A DNA stretch of 64,000 nt from Aricia agestis (taxonomy: Eukaryota > Arthropoda > Insecta > Lepidoptera > Lycaenidae). This document shows positions 1 through 11,830 of the stretch, in pieces. The stretch covers positions 2,207,501-2,271,500 of the forward strand of contig NC_056410.1 of NCBI RefSeq assembly GCF_905147365.1. The letters run 5' to 3'. Position 1 is the first letter of the stretch, and each line of letters starts with the position of its first letter. Under the pieces are notes generated by a model. That model was not told the DNA's origin. It saw only the letters and a list, made by a program, of their open reading frames with translations, and did not search any database. The translations under genes were made by a program, and so were the position numbers.

Positions 1-265
1 TGCGTCCGAAGATGGTGGTGGACGCAGCCCCTACGCACTAAAAACTCGGCGGTACTCCACTATGCGCCTTGGGCGGGCCGCGGGATCGCGTGAGCCTACA
101 CCACGACTCCGCCGGCGAGCGCCTGCTGCTGCGCAGGCTCTTCTCTGTTGGGGCTTTTTGCCCCGCCGAGGCCAAGAGAGGCCCCAAAGGGCATGCAGCA
201 GAGGGATCTGCTGCAAGCCTCTGCTAATCCTCTATGTTTTGATATTAGAGGAATGAGGATTGATT
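1..265. other. GC-rich block of unknown nature
   Basis: About 215 bases of very GC-rich sequence at the window edge, followed by AT-rich sequence with AATAAA at about 267-272. One + frame stays open from the edge to 256 (Arg/Ala/Pro-rich product), and a 61-codon frame is open on the - strand. Neither product is recognised. It may be the last exon of an upstream gene cut by the edge, or a fragment of a GC-rich repeat. Nothing here decides between these. Confidence 0.3.
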
Positions 266-271
266 AATAAA

Positions 272-836
272 AACCGGCCAAGTGCCCAAACTTGTATCTA
301 TAAAGAATCAGGAGTTCTCTCAGCACCTTCCGAACCACGGTATACCAGGTATACCTCGCTGCAAAATCATGCTTAGAATACTTCTCACGAAACCGAAGTC
401 ACCACATGTTTCCATTTAAATTTTGAGAAGTTCCCTCGATTACTTATGCATCCTTCATCAGATCACCACTTTTGTGAATATAATACCAAATTGGGATGAT
501 ACCACATATACCAAAAGAAAAATTTTGAAAATCGGTTCACAAACGGCGGAGTAAATCGCATTCAATATTATTCTACATTGAAATAGAATAATATTGAATG
601 CGATGATAGCGTCGTCCGCCGGATCTAATGTAAAACATTCCAAAATCAACAACTCCTTATAAATAAGAAATTAATTGAAAAAACATTTTCCAGTAGACCA
701 AACTGTAAATCTAAACCATTCTCGAATCTCCACGAACACACACAAAAAATTTCATCAAAATTGGTCCAGTCGTTTAGGAGGAGTTCAGTCACATACACAC
801 GCACACAAGAAATATATATATTAAGATATTATTGTG
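272..836. repeat. Interspersed moth repeat
   Basis: Starts with AACCGGCCAAGTGC, a sequence shared with other repeats in this window, and ends with the common lepidopteran repeat tail TTGGTCCAGTCGTTTAGGAG followed by ACATACACACGCACACA. It contains a hairpin at 555-604. No coding potential. Confidence 0.5.
555..604. repeat. Perfect hairpin, 21-bp arms
   Basis: The arms 555-575 and 584-604 are exact inverted copies (TTCAATATTATTCTA and its complement at the core) around an 8-base loop. Weak outer pairing (GGCGGA with TCCGCC) extends it. Confidence 0.8.
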
Positions 837-1718
837 TCTTATTTTATCTTCCGAGTACTTCTGTCGAAGCCAGTTCTTTTCGGAATCTTTGATGTGAACT
901 ATTGTTCCAGCCATAACAATTTAGAACTCTTCCAAGTAAAAGAATTTGATTGCCAAATCTGGGTCGCAAATATTATATTAAATATTCGATTCCACAGAGA
1001 AAACAATCCGGCACCAATAAATAAACAAGCCTATTAATAAATCTAACTTATTATAAAATAATAGAAAGCCATACTTATGGATCACAAACAAGCTAACATT
1101 GACTTTTGACAATAGTAATACACTCGTATTAATCTCGATAGAATATAATAGATACACTACGAATAATAAAGTACAATATATACATAACAAAAACTTTCGT
1201 AAGTCAGATCTATCAATGCCAAGCAACAACGCGTCGCAAATATTGGTTTAAAATCTTATCTCTACATAGCGCTCTATGTTCTAATTATATGCTAACATAT
1301 TTCGAGACAACATCCTTTCGGCGACATTATAAATATTTACGAAAAAAGGACACGTTTTTAAATGTTGAAAAAAAAAACTAACATTATAGTAATAATATTA
1401 ATTATTAACTAAATTTTGCCCCAAACTTCGTTCGTGCAGAACCAAACCAGCTACATCAGGATATATTATTATTTTATTGTATCCTAGGGAGATATTGTTT
1501 CCCTCTCTTAACTTATCTACTTGAAAAGTTTTAATTGTTTCAACGCGTATATCGAACCCAGGTCCTTCAAGATGAGAGACGAGCTCTCAACCGCTGTCTG
1601 TACTAATGTGCGAATTGTATTTTTTACAAATATCAAAGTTCACAGTGCGTACCTACGATAATAGAACTTGCCAAGAATTATGTGACGCTCGAAAATGAAG
1701 AAAATGAAAATGTTCACT
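837..1718. other. AT-rich DNA, no gene seen
   Basis: No frame of note, no recognised repeat; the last 60 bases contain purine-rich runs just before the candidate transcription start. Confidence 0.5.
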
Positions 1719-1720
1719 TC

Positions 1721-1970
1721 AGTTCGGTATCCGCGCCCACTACACGCGGGTGTTTCCGAACGCGCGCCGATTCAAATTTAGAATTTAGAATGCAGACGTG
1801 AATTTGTTTTTTTTTTTATGTGAATCAACAGTGCTATGGAATCAATCGCTTAAGTGCCTAAGTTTTTGTGGTTATTGAACGAAAATGCCAATAATTCCTA
1901 ATCAGTGTTATTGGCTCGTTACACTGTGACTTGCGATCGTGTTTGTAAAGTGGAAGTGATTTATTAACTC
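1721..1970 (+). promoter_or_regulatory. plx: Candidate transcription start and non-coding first exon
   Basis: An arthropod initiator-like TCAGTT lies at 1719-1724, followed by about 250 bases of leader-like sequence that ends in a strong donor (CTC|GTAAGT, intron from 1971). The leader holds short upstream ORFs, including ATG 1885 to TGA 1929 (14 codons). No open coding frame runs through to the donor, so it would be 5' UTR. Splicing to the acceptor at 17256-17257 would place ATG 17262 in the good insect context AAAATG. There is no TATA box or clear DPE. Assignment to plx is inference from strand and order only. Confidence 0.35.
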
Positions 1971-2331
1971 GTAAGTCAACAATTATAATTAATTGTTAAT
2001 CGTTTTTTAATTTTATTCAAGCGCATTTTTTTCCGTTCTTTCTTTTATGGTCGGAGCTTATTGCGTTCTATTAGGCTTGTAATAGAGAAAATATTATAAA
2101 ATGTTTGCGTAGTAGGGGGTAAACAAATGTAGGCGTGTTTGACACATATTATTGACCTCAGAAGGTATGCGAATAAATTTAAAACTATCTCAATAATTTA
2201 TTCCGTGACCGAGTGACCGCGACAGGAGTCCATCTCTGGGATGAAATTTCTAAAAAAAAAAAACATTTTTTTCACATCGGTAATCGGTTGCAACTTGTAG
2301 TACCTAGTTGTAGTACATAATATTTGTCTAA

Positions 2332-2489
2332 CGGCCGTTCCCAATATTTGATCTATCTCTGGTTTTGCCCTACTAGAGATAGGAATAGCTCACATTAGAC
2401 ATTAGAGACATATATTTTATGTCAATTGTGAGCTATTCCTATCTCTAGTAGGGCAAAACCAGAGATAGATCAAATATTGGGAATGGCCG
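2332..2489. mobile_element. Foldback MITE, TAA target duplication (Harbinger-like)
   Basis: 158 bp. Arms of about 64 bp are inverted copies with very few mismatches (CGGCCGTTCCCAATATTTG at the left; the right end has one change). TAA flanks both sides (2329-2331 and 2490-2492). A 3-bp TWA duplication is typical of PIF/Harbinger MITEs. No ORF. Confidence 0.75.
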
Positions 2490-2967
2490 TAAGTGTATTT
2501 GGGACTTCAATGTTTAACGATAATTGCGTGGCAACTGATTGACTGTTATTATTGCTAGAGGAAAGGCGTAGTCTGAAACACAAACATAATATTATTGTAA
2601 CAATAAACATAATATTATAATATAAATGGGGTATAAACTTAAGTACATTGTGGTATTGAGAATGATTAATTATTTTCCTTCAAGAGTTTAAATTGAAAAT
2701 TAAACAACAAATACGCAGCACTTACAGCTGCTTTATGTTTGCTCTTCGGTAGTTGTTTGTAAACAACTTGGGAATGTACTACAAATTTTGCAGATGTTGC
2801 TACCAATCCCTTAGGTTTCAATACAAATATGTTTACGAAAAAGCTAATTGGACCAAAAGGATATTATAGATTACCGCTGTTGTATGATTAATGAGTAACT
2901 GAGATTAAGTTCACACGTTTACCGGGAACCGTTTCCGAAAACTATCCTAAAATAATAATAATAATAC

Positions 2968-3326
2968 TCCCCACACCGGTTTCGGTGACGGTGGCCGGTT
3001 TCATTAAAACCAGACCAGGTACGCAGGAGTAATTTTATAGTGCCCAAGTGTGTGCGCAGTACACAAGAGCACTCTCTATTCCTTTACTCTCATAACCCAA
3101 TGGGACGGAAGACCGACACGACTGGCGAGAGATCAGGCGCAGGACCGACTTTTTACATGCCCATCCGACGCATGGATCATCTTACTTGTCCTTACTTGTC
3201 AGACAATCAAGTGATCAGCCTGCATTGTCCTAACCAAACTTGGAAATAACATGTTTCCAACGCGGGATTCGAACCCACGACCTCCGGAGTCGAGAGCGAC
3301 GCTCTAACAACTAGACCACGGAGGCG
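2968..3326 (-). mobile_element. tRNA-derived SINE, copy 1
   Basis: The - strand reads tRNA-like head, body and tail. Box A-like TGGTCTAGTTGTTAGAGC and a perfect box B GGTTCGAATCC (complement of 3265-3275) lie at the right end, and the left end finishes in an (ATT)n tail. Nearly identical to 26585-26946 except for a 10-base tandem duplication (CTTACTTGTC) around 3180-3200. The high similarity implies recent activity. It is not a functional tRNA: no acceptor-stem pairing or matching 3' end. Confidence 0.75.
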
Positions 3327-3658
3327 TTTTCCGTTTCCATTCTAAGATATCCTTTCGAGACTCAAAATGTTTTTCATAAAAAGTTCAGCGGTGTAAGCAT
3401 CAGGAGCTAATCACAGTCAAACTAACTAACAGAAATCCAGAATATTAGTAACATTCGAATATTAGTAACATGGTAAAGTCCAAATCTGACAAAAATTATG
3501 TAGACAAATTTGTAGAGCCTTTAGGGCCCTTTTTTCTGTAAACCGTGTTATCGCCCGCGCGCGTATCTGGTTCAGCATGCAAGTTGCTTGCATCCTATCA
3601 TTTCATAAAATAAGTGTTTTTCCGTGCGCGGCCAGAAGCAATATATTGTTAAATGTTA

Positions 3659-3829
3659 AGGGCCACACATTAACAGTCCGCCTGCAGGCTCTGGTTGGCA
3701 GGCTGCCTGACAGTCATTGGCCGTCGATACAAAATCTACAAAATGGTCAGAGGAACTGTGAGTCTGTAATCTTTTCCGATTAACTGCAAGGCGGTGGCCT
3801 GCCGGCGAACTGTTAATATGTGGGGCCCT
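3659..3829. mobile_element. Foldback MITE, TTA target duplication (Harbinger-like)
   Basis: 171 bp between TTA at 3656-3658 and 3830-3832. Terminal inverted repeats AGGGCCACACATTAACAGT and the complement of ACTGTTAATATGTGGGGCCCT differ only slightly; inner arms rich in GCCTGC also pair. Confidence 0.7.
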
Positions 3830-4235
3830 TTAGCTGCATGCGGACCAGATGCTTGCCCAGGCGATAATCCGCATGTCAGGAAAAGCGCCTAAGTTATGGT
3901 GATGGCGGGCGGTGATTATGCGCACTGCAAAGCGCACTGCACCATACGGCCAATAGATTCATTTGTAGTTTTGTATAATATGGTGCATTAGAGAGTGGAA
4001 CTTTTGCCCCGAACCTTAGTTTTAAAGTCAGCACCACAATAACCCTACCCTACATATTCACAGTTAAAATCTTGTCGTCGATAATGTCTGCTAGTCTGTT
4101 TGCGAGTACATACTAGCAAAAGGCTGATAATTAATCATTAATAAAGATCTATGCTGTGTGTTAGAAATGTTTCTCTATCTGTCTCTATTTTGTTCTTCTC
4201 TGTAGTTTTCTAACATACAGTCAAGGACGAAAATT

Positions 4236-4450
4236 ATACCGATACTAGATGACGTCCGCAACTCCTTTGCGTCAAAACGCGTTTATCACGCCGAAACCGT
4301 TTATTTTCCGGGATAAAGTGTCCTTAGATGTCTTTTCCCGTGACTCAAAGTAACTCCATAAAAAATTCAGCAAAAATTTTTGGTGTGAAGTTCGGGTGTG
4401 AAGAGGTAGCAGACCGACAGAGAGACAGACAGACTTTTGCATTTAGTGTC
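4236..4450 (+). repeat. Interspersed moth repeat (ACTAGATGACGTCCGCAACT family)
   Basis: Begins CTAGATGACGTCCGCAACTC, contains CTTTTCCCGTGACTCAAAGT and ends near GTGAAGAGGTAGCAGACCGA with (CAGA)n. A second copy at 19155-19395 aligns over its full length. Confidence 0.6.
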
Positions 4451-5340
4451 TAAACACACCATGCCGAAGATACGCGGCAAGATTACGCCTGCAATGTATT
4501 TCTAATTACCGATTATACACAGTGCCGAATTTCTTTCTTTCTTTCAGTTCTTATTAGTGAGCGGAATAGGACAAAACAATTGGTCATTATTCGCTGACAA
4601 TAACAAGATGGAAGTTACGGAAGTGCTATATTTGTGAAGACCGAATGTTTGGATACATGTAGTTGGCGCTGCGCCAGCTCTGGTGATACTATACAAACGT
4701 GGATGTTTTGCCTCAAAATTTATTTAAAAGTGATCCTTAATTCGTTGGTGTGAAGGTCCCGAAAGAGGTGAAATGATCATGAACGGATAACGTTAGGTTA
4801 AACATCGATTATTTTTAAATACCTTTGCCGTATTCATTCAGAATGTTATGATGGTAAAGTCGAAATTAAACAATTTGCTATACAGTTGTCTTGTAGGTAA
4901 TGGAAGAAGGAAACATGTTACACTAAAAGCTAAAGCGTTAGCAACATCTGTCGAACAAAACATCAAGGCAAATACAACGCAAAAATTTTCCTGCTTTAGA
5001 TTAGTTCAAAATTTGTATCGCAACCGTTTTCGAAGGTTAATTGAAAGTCGTAATTATAGACGTGTGTGGATGAACCAGATATAAGGACAATAATTAAGCT
5101 GATCGCACATTTATCAATTGTCAGCACAGTACGCGCCGTACGCGTGTAACGCACCGGCCACCGCATATGTATACGAAATGCGGCGCGTTCGGCGTGTGCG
5201 TGCTGATAAATTTGTGAACACTTTTACTCATATCTTCCCTTATAATTTGAACAAACCTTGTAACCTATTTCATTATCTGGCTATACTTGGTACTACTAAT
5301 ATAATATATTCTGTGGCTTACTGAAGGGTTAAATCCACAT

Positions 5341-5632
5341 TTTTAGGGTTCCGTACCAAAAGGGTAAAAACGGGACCCTATTACTAAGACTTCGTTGTCT
5401 GTCCGTCTGTCTGTCACCAGGCTGTATCTCAATGAACCGCTGTAGCTAGACTTATGAAATTTTCACAGATTATGTATATCTGTTGCCGCTATAATAACAA
5501 ATACTAAAAACAAAATATAATTAATATTTAAGGGGGCTCCCATACAAAAAACACAATATTTGGCTTATTTTTGCTCCATAACAGTACGGAACCCTTCGTG
5601 CGCGAGTGCGACTCGCACTTGGCCGATTGTTT
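5341..5632 (+). repeat. Interspersed moth repeat, full-length copy (GGGTTCCGTACC ... ACTCGCACTTGGCC)
   Basis: Begins TTAGGGTTCCGTACCAAA and ends GCGACTCGCACTTGGCCGAT. Parts of the same family recur at 11640-11745, 50455-50540, 52090-52206 and on both sides of the hAT element (52207-54265), with another piece inside that element. No ORF. Confidence 0.7.
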
Positions 5633-6871
5633 TCTTTCAAATCATTTCGCGGCCTCCATTTATGCAAAAAACGCAATTCTTAACTGTTACTTACCTGCTT
5701 CATCTACTAACGTCTTTAATTGTAACGTCGTACTGACTACAAGCAGGCTGCAGGTCTATTGTGCTACAAGTGTATGAATAATTATGATGTTACAGATTAA
5801 TTGTACTCTCTCTATGCTGTAAGTTCTTACTCTAATTTTTGAGGCAAACAATAGTTCAGTTTTAGACCAACTCAAATAAAATTACGATAGTGCCAGTGCT
5901 GATCCAGGGTTTGAACCAGTGATGCTGACACCCACTATTTAAAAGTATTAAATCAACATAATATTTTATGCCTAGTTTTATCTAAGAATTTTTAAAGCAG
6001 TAAATTTTTTTTAACATAGCTGCTCCATGCTGCGTAGGTATTATTCGGAAAAACTTATCATTACGTGTGAGTGTGTGTCCTTAAGACAATAGAACAACGT
6101 ATTGTGGTCGTAAAAACAAAAATATTTACACACTTCTTAGCGCTCCTACATTGACGACACACCGTCCCACAGTGTACGGAGACAAAAAATCGGCAATTTT
6201 CTTTTTTCTTCAATTTTGAATGGGCATTAGTATTACGAATACGAGAGTAGAACACCCGCGTGTCAATTCGCAATAGTTTTTATTCTACGAGCTACCAAAG
6301 TTTAGCGATTTTTTGCGGCCCGGAACCGAAAAATCTATATACTTACTCGTATCTCCAAAATTTTTACGTAATAAATAAAATTTTGTATTCCACCTGAAAG
6401 CCTATTAAATAAGGTATATTTCAAGCTTTTTTCTTGATCCCCGTGTCGATATTTTACCTACAATAAAATAGTTTCCATCTTTAGGTTTTTATTTTTTTAA
6501 TCCAAAACCAAACAAAAGATGCAATCGAAAATATCAACAAATTAAAGGCAACGATGTCAATACTGGATATGGCATACGCCATCAAAACTGTAGCAACGTT
6601 TTTGCATGCAAAATGTGTATCGAGAAAATATTGTCGTCCTTTTTATCTTACAGCATATACTACTTTCTCTTTCACTCATTTCACGCTTTCAATGCATATT
6701 TTACGTAATCAATGCATTAAACACGTCCGACTGTCACCGCGTCCTATGGCACACTGCTCTCAGATGAGTGAGCTCACTAATTTCGAGGATGACACATTTT
6801 CGCGCTGACGATTGTGTGGAATGCTTTTTCTAAAGGTGATTCTATGATTAAAGGTATACAAGCATTCTATA

Positions 6872-8690
6872 ATAAAATAAAATAGCCTTTATTTGCCTGA
6901 AATTATAACTAAACAATATACTTTACAGTTGCTTAAATAATATTAGTGTACATTAATTAAGGCACCCAAAAATGAGTAAAGGCCTCCTCCATGTTGTGCC
7001 AAGTGCTGCGGTCACGTGCTATGCGTGGCCAGGCGGCGCCCGCCACCTGCACGATGTCGTCGCTCCACCTGGCGCGTGGCCTGCCGCGGCCGCGCGCGCC
7101 GTCTCGGGGGTGCCAGTGGAGGATACGCTCACTCCACCGGCCGTCAGTAGCTCTGGCGATGTGGCCTGCCCATTTCAGGCTCAAATGAGCCTGCAGAGCA
7201 TCGTTACTGCATCTAAGACTTTTGTTTTTTGTCTGATGTCGACGCTTTTTATTTTGTCTATTAGTCTTAGACCCAGCACAGAACGCTCTGCGGCTCTCTG
7301 AATAGTGGCAATTTTAGTTATTACATTTTTAGTGAGTGCCCAAGTCTGACATCCGTAAAGGAGCGATGGAAGAATGGTATTGTCCATCAATTTTTTCTTC
7401 AGATGTACTGGGAGTTCGCTTTTAAATACGTCTTTGTTTGCCCAGTATTTTTTTCAAGCAGTAGCGATTCTCCTGTCTACCTCTTTGGAAGTAGAGTCTT
7501 CAAAAGCTATCTGCTGGCCCAGGTAAATGTACTCGCTGACGTATTCAATTGTTGTATTATTTAATGGGATAGGTATTTGTTCACCATTTGTCATTAGTTT
7601 TGTTTTGTTGAAGTTCATGTGTAGACCAATTTTTTGGCTTTCAGCGTCGAGCGACTCTAGCATATGTTTCAGACTTCCGTGTGTTTCAGCTATGATCACA
7701 ATATCGTCCGCGAAGCGTAAGTGTGTTAATCGCTCTCCGTTAATATTAAGCCCATGTGACGACCAGTCGAGACTCTGAAACATTGACTCTAGAATAGCCG
7801 TGAACATTTTTGGCGATATAGGGTGCCCTTGTTTCACGCCGCGCTCTACCTGAAAAGCTGGGCCAATTATTTCAGTCTTGATTTTAGCTTGGCAGTTTTT
7901 ATAAATCTCTTTAAGGATAGCTATGTATTTATTGGGAATCCCTTGCTCTTTTAAACTATTCCAAAGATGTTCGTGGGATATAGATTCGAATGCTTTTGTG
8001 TAATCTACATACGCCAGATAGATGATTTTATTGTACTCTCTACATTTTTCTATGCACTGGGTCAATGTAAATATATGATCTATAGTGGAGAAACCTTTCC
8101 TGAATCCTGCTTGTTCTTTTGGTTGTTTGTCATCTCAGGCGTTTGTTCTTCGAAACAATATAACTGATGAAAATAATTTGTAGAGCGTCGGAAGTAGGCT
8201 TATCGGTCTATAGTTATCGATTAGGTTTGGATCACCTTTTTTGTAGAGAAGTGTTATGATTGAATATAGCCAATCTGAGGGAATTTCTTCATTTTCGAGA
8301 ATTTTATTAAAAAGTTTTGTCAACAGGGGTGTAAGAGGTTCTAACATTGCAACTATTGAATCCGGCGAGACTCCGTCTTCCCCGGGTGACTTATTCTTCT
8401 TTAAGTTTTTTATTCCTCGCTCTATTTCGTATGTCAGGAAGGCCGGGACATCTTGATTTTTTCAAAATGTTGTTCCGGATTAGTTTTGTCGATGTTTGAA
8501 TAGAGGGTAGAGTAGAAGCCAGTTGCAATTTTTATTATATCTCTTCTGTTTGTAACTTTTTGACCCGAGACGTTGTTCATACCGTGTATCCATTCCTTTT
8601 TTGTATCGAATTTTTTCTTTGTTAGTTTTGTAGAGCTTCGATTTTTAAATTCATGTTCTAGAGATTGCATCTTTATCCTGTGTTTATTCG
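6872..8690 (-). mobile_element. 5'-truncated RTE-type LINE
   Basis: The - strand encodes broken pieces of a reverse transcriptase and the C-terminal tail typical of RTE elements. The 3' end reads CAGGCAAATAAAGGCTATTTT followed by ATTTT-like repeats (complement of about 6870-6900), the usual RTE end in moths. The endonuclease is missing and the element stops near 8690. Confidence 0.85.
6957..8670 (-). pseudogene. RTE reverse transcriptase remnant
   Basis: Pieces in - strand order: 8670-8434 (linker before RT), 8347-8135 (NYRPISLLPTLYK motif), 8065-7454 (203 codons, palm with Y-V-D-Y-T-K-A-F at about residue 21 and catalytic F-A-D-D at residues 118-121), 7390-7181 (P-S-L-L-Y-G-C-Q-T-W thumb) and 7184-6957 (W-A-G-H-I-A-R ... 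R-W-S-D-D-I tail). At least four frame changes or stops separate them, so it is inactive. Orientation is opposite to plx. Confidence 0.88.
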
Positions 8691-9434
8691 ATTTTATTAG
8701 AAAATTTCCGATTTATCTATTGGCGAATAATAATACTATTTTGTTAGCAACTAATTGTTTTAACGACCAGCAGATGGCGTTATTAAGTAACACGAAGTCA
8801 ATGAGTGTTCGCTATACCGAGCAAAGCTCGGTCATCCAGGTACTAGTCTCTTTAATCTTTAACTACGGCACGGCGTTGGCGTGGTTTATTAGGGACTAGG
8901 GTAAATAACTTGTGATATTTCCCGCAGTAAAAAGTAGCCTTATATTGTGTTAATCCGGGGTATCAACTAACTCCATACCAAATTTTATTAAAATCGCACC
9001 AGTCGTTTAGACGTGAAGAAGTAACAATCTCAACCACTTTCGCCTTTATATATTATTTATTACCTACAGAAATACTCGGATTCTGATGTTTTTTACTGTA
9101 GCTTATCTTTTCAACATCGTTGTTGATTGGTTACTGTTTCGAAACTAGCAAGCTCTAGTGAAAAAAATAACTGTAGTCAAAAGACCCCAGAAGGATTATT
9201 TACCAAAAAAGTCGACATAGCTTCATTAACCGACTTCCAAAAAGGAGGAGGAATATGTTCGTCTGTTTATTTTAATTTGTTTTGATCCAATTATAATATC
9301 AATTAATATTTGGTCGAGTTTCAATTTTTGGGCACATTTTTATTGAAATTAAAATGAAGTTAATACTTAACGTGAAAATGCCTGCGTAGTACGTTACTAT
9401 CCAGATTAGCAATCTGAATATTCACACAGAAAAC

Positions 9435-9690
9435 CACTCAGGCATCTTGGCCCATATACAATATAATATAGGTATTTATACTTATACTAACACTAACACT
9501 AAACACGTATAGTCTGCGACATGGGGCGCGACGTGTTCGGAAGTCGTCCTCGGAACCTCCTGTAGACGACTCCAATCGGCCAGAACTCCTCCTTCTCGAA
9601 GGTCGGTAGATGATGCGTCGGAACCGGAGACTTTCACCACAAAGGAGCTAAAATTCACTTTGTGACAGGACTCCAAACGCTCGAATTATA
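9435..9690 (-). pseudogene. LINE ORF1 C-terminal remnant, copy A
   Basis: The - strand encodes H-K-V-N-F-S-S-F-V-V-K-V, followed by frame-disrupted sequence equivalent to 58575-58844. The pattern (N-F-S-S-F-V-V-x-V then E-F-W-P near the end) is that of the C-terminal part of ORF1 in moth Jockey/R1-type retroposons. More decayed than the second copy. Confidence 0.5.
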
Positions 9691-9954
9691 ATAATACCAT
9701 CTTTAATCCTTCATCCTTGTGACAAAACTTCTAAGCCCGTAGTTCAAGTTTTAATTCCAGTTTACTGTTAACTTGTTTGACGCATAGAGTTGTTTAGCAT
9801 TGACATTTGACTACCAGTCTTTGATTAATCTTCATAACAAGGAAAATGGATTAATTATTTTGGCCCATTGAAGTTGACGGCACAGGCTCACTTAATATAA
9901 AAAAAAAAACGTTATCTATATTTCTGAGTAAATTTGAATCAAATACTTTCAGAA

Positions 9955-10030
9955 CGCCCTACATGTTGCCTCCCACCGGTTCCGGAACTAACCCGGCGAG
10001 AAGAACCGGCGCGCGTAAGAAACTCGCAAC
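9955..10030 (-). repeat. LINE 3'-end fragment
   Basis: The complement reads CGGTTCTTCTCGCCGGGTTA then CCGGAACCGGTGG, matching the sequence after the LINE coding region at 35110-35150. A short, isolated piece. Confidence 0.4.
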
Positions 10031-10246
10031 TTGTTAGTGTACAACACACTAGGAAACTTTGCGAGTGTAGTGTGTGTAACGTTTTATTTGTTAAAAAAAT
10101 GTATGATAAAAGCATAATTTCAAAATAATATTAGCACGAAGCACTCCTTCACCATATAAACTATAACTGTGCAAAATTTCAATCACCTATGTTTCCGCAT
10201 TTTTCGTCAAAAGTTATCCAGAGTTTTTCGCTCGCGTATTAATATA

Positions 10247-10503
10247 CAGGGTGTAACAAAAATAAGTGATAATACTTTAGGTTGTGTACGTGTTCCTTGT
10301 AGAGAGTTCACTGTGAAAGTAGCAGCGCTAAAAGACCAAATTTTTTTTCTCTTTTGTATGGGGAAACTCGTGACCCTCAAGCCCTTGCCTATAAAAAAAA
10401 GTGAAAAAAATTTTTCGTCTTTCAGCACTGCTACTTTCACAGTGAACTCTGTACAAGGAACACGTACACACCCTAAAGTATTATCACTTATTGTTACACA
10501 CTG
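10247..10503. mobile_element. Foldback MITE, TA target site (Tc1/mariner-like), copy 1
   Basis: 257 bp with ends CAGGGTGTAAC and GTTACACACTG flanked by TATA on both sides. Inverted arms of about 100 bp contain AAGTGATAATACTTTAG and GAAAGTAGCAGCGCT. Further copies are at 16031-16241 and 22630-22884. Confidence 0.75.
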
Positions 10504-10867
10504 TATAGATACGTATAACGTAGGTAAAGTATATTATTGTAGTTTGTACAGGTACATAGACATTATTTTTATGTAATCATTGATGCAATGATTTTAAACT
10601 ATGTAGTTACTTTAACCAAATAATCTTCTTGCAATATTTTTATGGCGAAAATTGTGCGTGGAAATACATTGTAGATATATAGGTGGTTTCAATTATTTAT
10701 ATTTATTGTACTTCACGCTTTGTGTGAATTTTATTTTATGGCGTTTGTTTCTATTGACCTAAATGTATGCAATCAATTCTAACATAAGTACAGTGGTTTT
10801 TTATTATTTGAGCGTGAGGCGCGGGCGTACTAAAAGGCTTATCCACACAGATTTTCTCTATGTTATC

Positions 10868-11240
10868 TATACTATATTATAATATTATAATTGGAAAGAG
10901 TTTGTTTTTTTGTTTGTTTGAGCGCGCTAATCTCAGGAGCTACTGGTCCGATTTGAAAAATTCTTTCAGTGTTAGATAGCCCATTTATCGAGGAAGGCTA
11001 TAGGCTATATTTTATCACGCTAATACTAATAGGAGCGAAGAAATAGAGGAAAGTGTGGAAAAAACGGGGGAAATTATTTGAAAGGGCTTACTTGAACGTA
11101 CTGGAGCAATTTTTATGTTATTTGGCACACATGAAGAATAGACCACGTGAAAGGACATAGGTTTCTTTTTTTGCGGAAAAATAAACGGTTTCCGTGACAT
11201 TCCTAAATTACGCGGGCGAAGCCGCGCCAAACATCTAGTC
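10868..11240 (+). repeat. Interspersed moth repeat ending in the GCGGGCGAAGCCGCGC motif
   Basis: Starts TAATTGGAAAGAGTTTG, passes GAGCTACTGGTCCGATTTG, and ends ACGCGGGCGAAGCCGCGCCA followed by ACATCTAGT. This head/tail pair is common in lepidopteran introns. No coding. Confidence 0.5.
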
Positions 11241-11589
11241 CATAATATTTTAATTCCATACATTGGAATTTGGAATGCGCCGCCCGCGCCGCCGGTACCG
11301 GGGCCCCGCTGCCCGCTGATTTTAGGCTTTTTGAAGATACCTGTCTAGGCAAACATAATACATAGGTTTATTCGTTACTTAATCGCATTGGACGTGTGTC
11401 TCATACTCGACTGAACATGACTGTCTCAATAGATACATTACCATAATCGTACACGATAGTATTTTCCCTCATAATCACCGAAGGGTGTAATCTGAAAGGC
11501 GTTATTTACATCCTCGTGTATTTTCAGTGAGACGAGTGGAAGAAAATGAAAATTATAATTTTTTTACGATAGATAATTTATTGCATAGC

Positions 11590-11745
11590 TATGCAATATT
11601 TTGCTTGGCTCCTTTTTACCCGACTGCCAGGAAGTTCTTAAGTTACAGCCTAAAGATATACAGACAGACGGACAGACGGACAGACATCGAAGTCTTAGTA
11701 ATAGGGTCTCGTTTTTACCCTTTGGGTACGGAACCCTAAAAAATG
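11590..11745 (-). repeat. Joined repeat fragments
   Basis: 11590-11615 repeats the LINE-end sequence GCTATGCAATATTTTGCTTG also seen near 18970. 11660-11745 is the end of the GGGTTCCGTACC repeat family in reverse, with (CAGA/CGGA)n. Confidence 0.5.
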
Positions 11746-11830
11746 TGGATTCTATGTATAGCTACATTATTATATTAGCTAGATGATGAAGTAAGTACCT
11801 TAGCTGTTATAAGATTTGTTCAATTTATAA

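Noticed and set aside
3260..3326. tRNA gene on the - strand
   Set aside because: Boxes A and B are present but acceptor-stem pairing is missing and the sequence is repeated with a SINE body at 26.9 kb.
4848..5084. 78-codon ORF
   Set aside because: Basic, AT-rich, no homology, no splice context.
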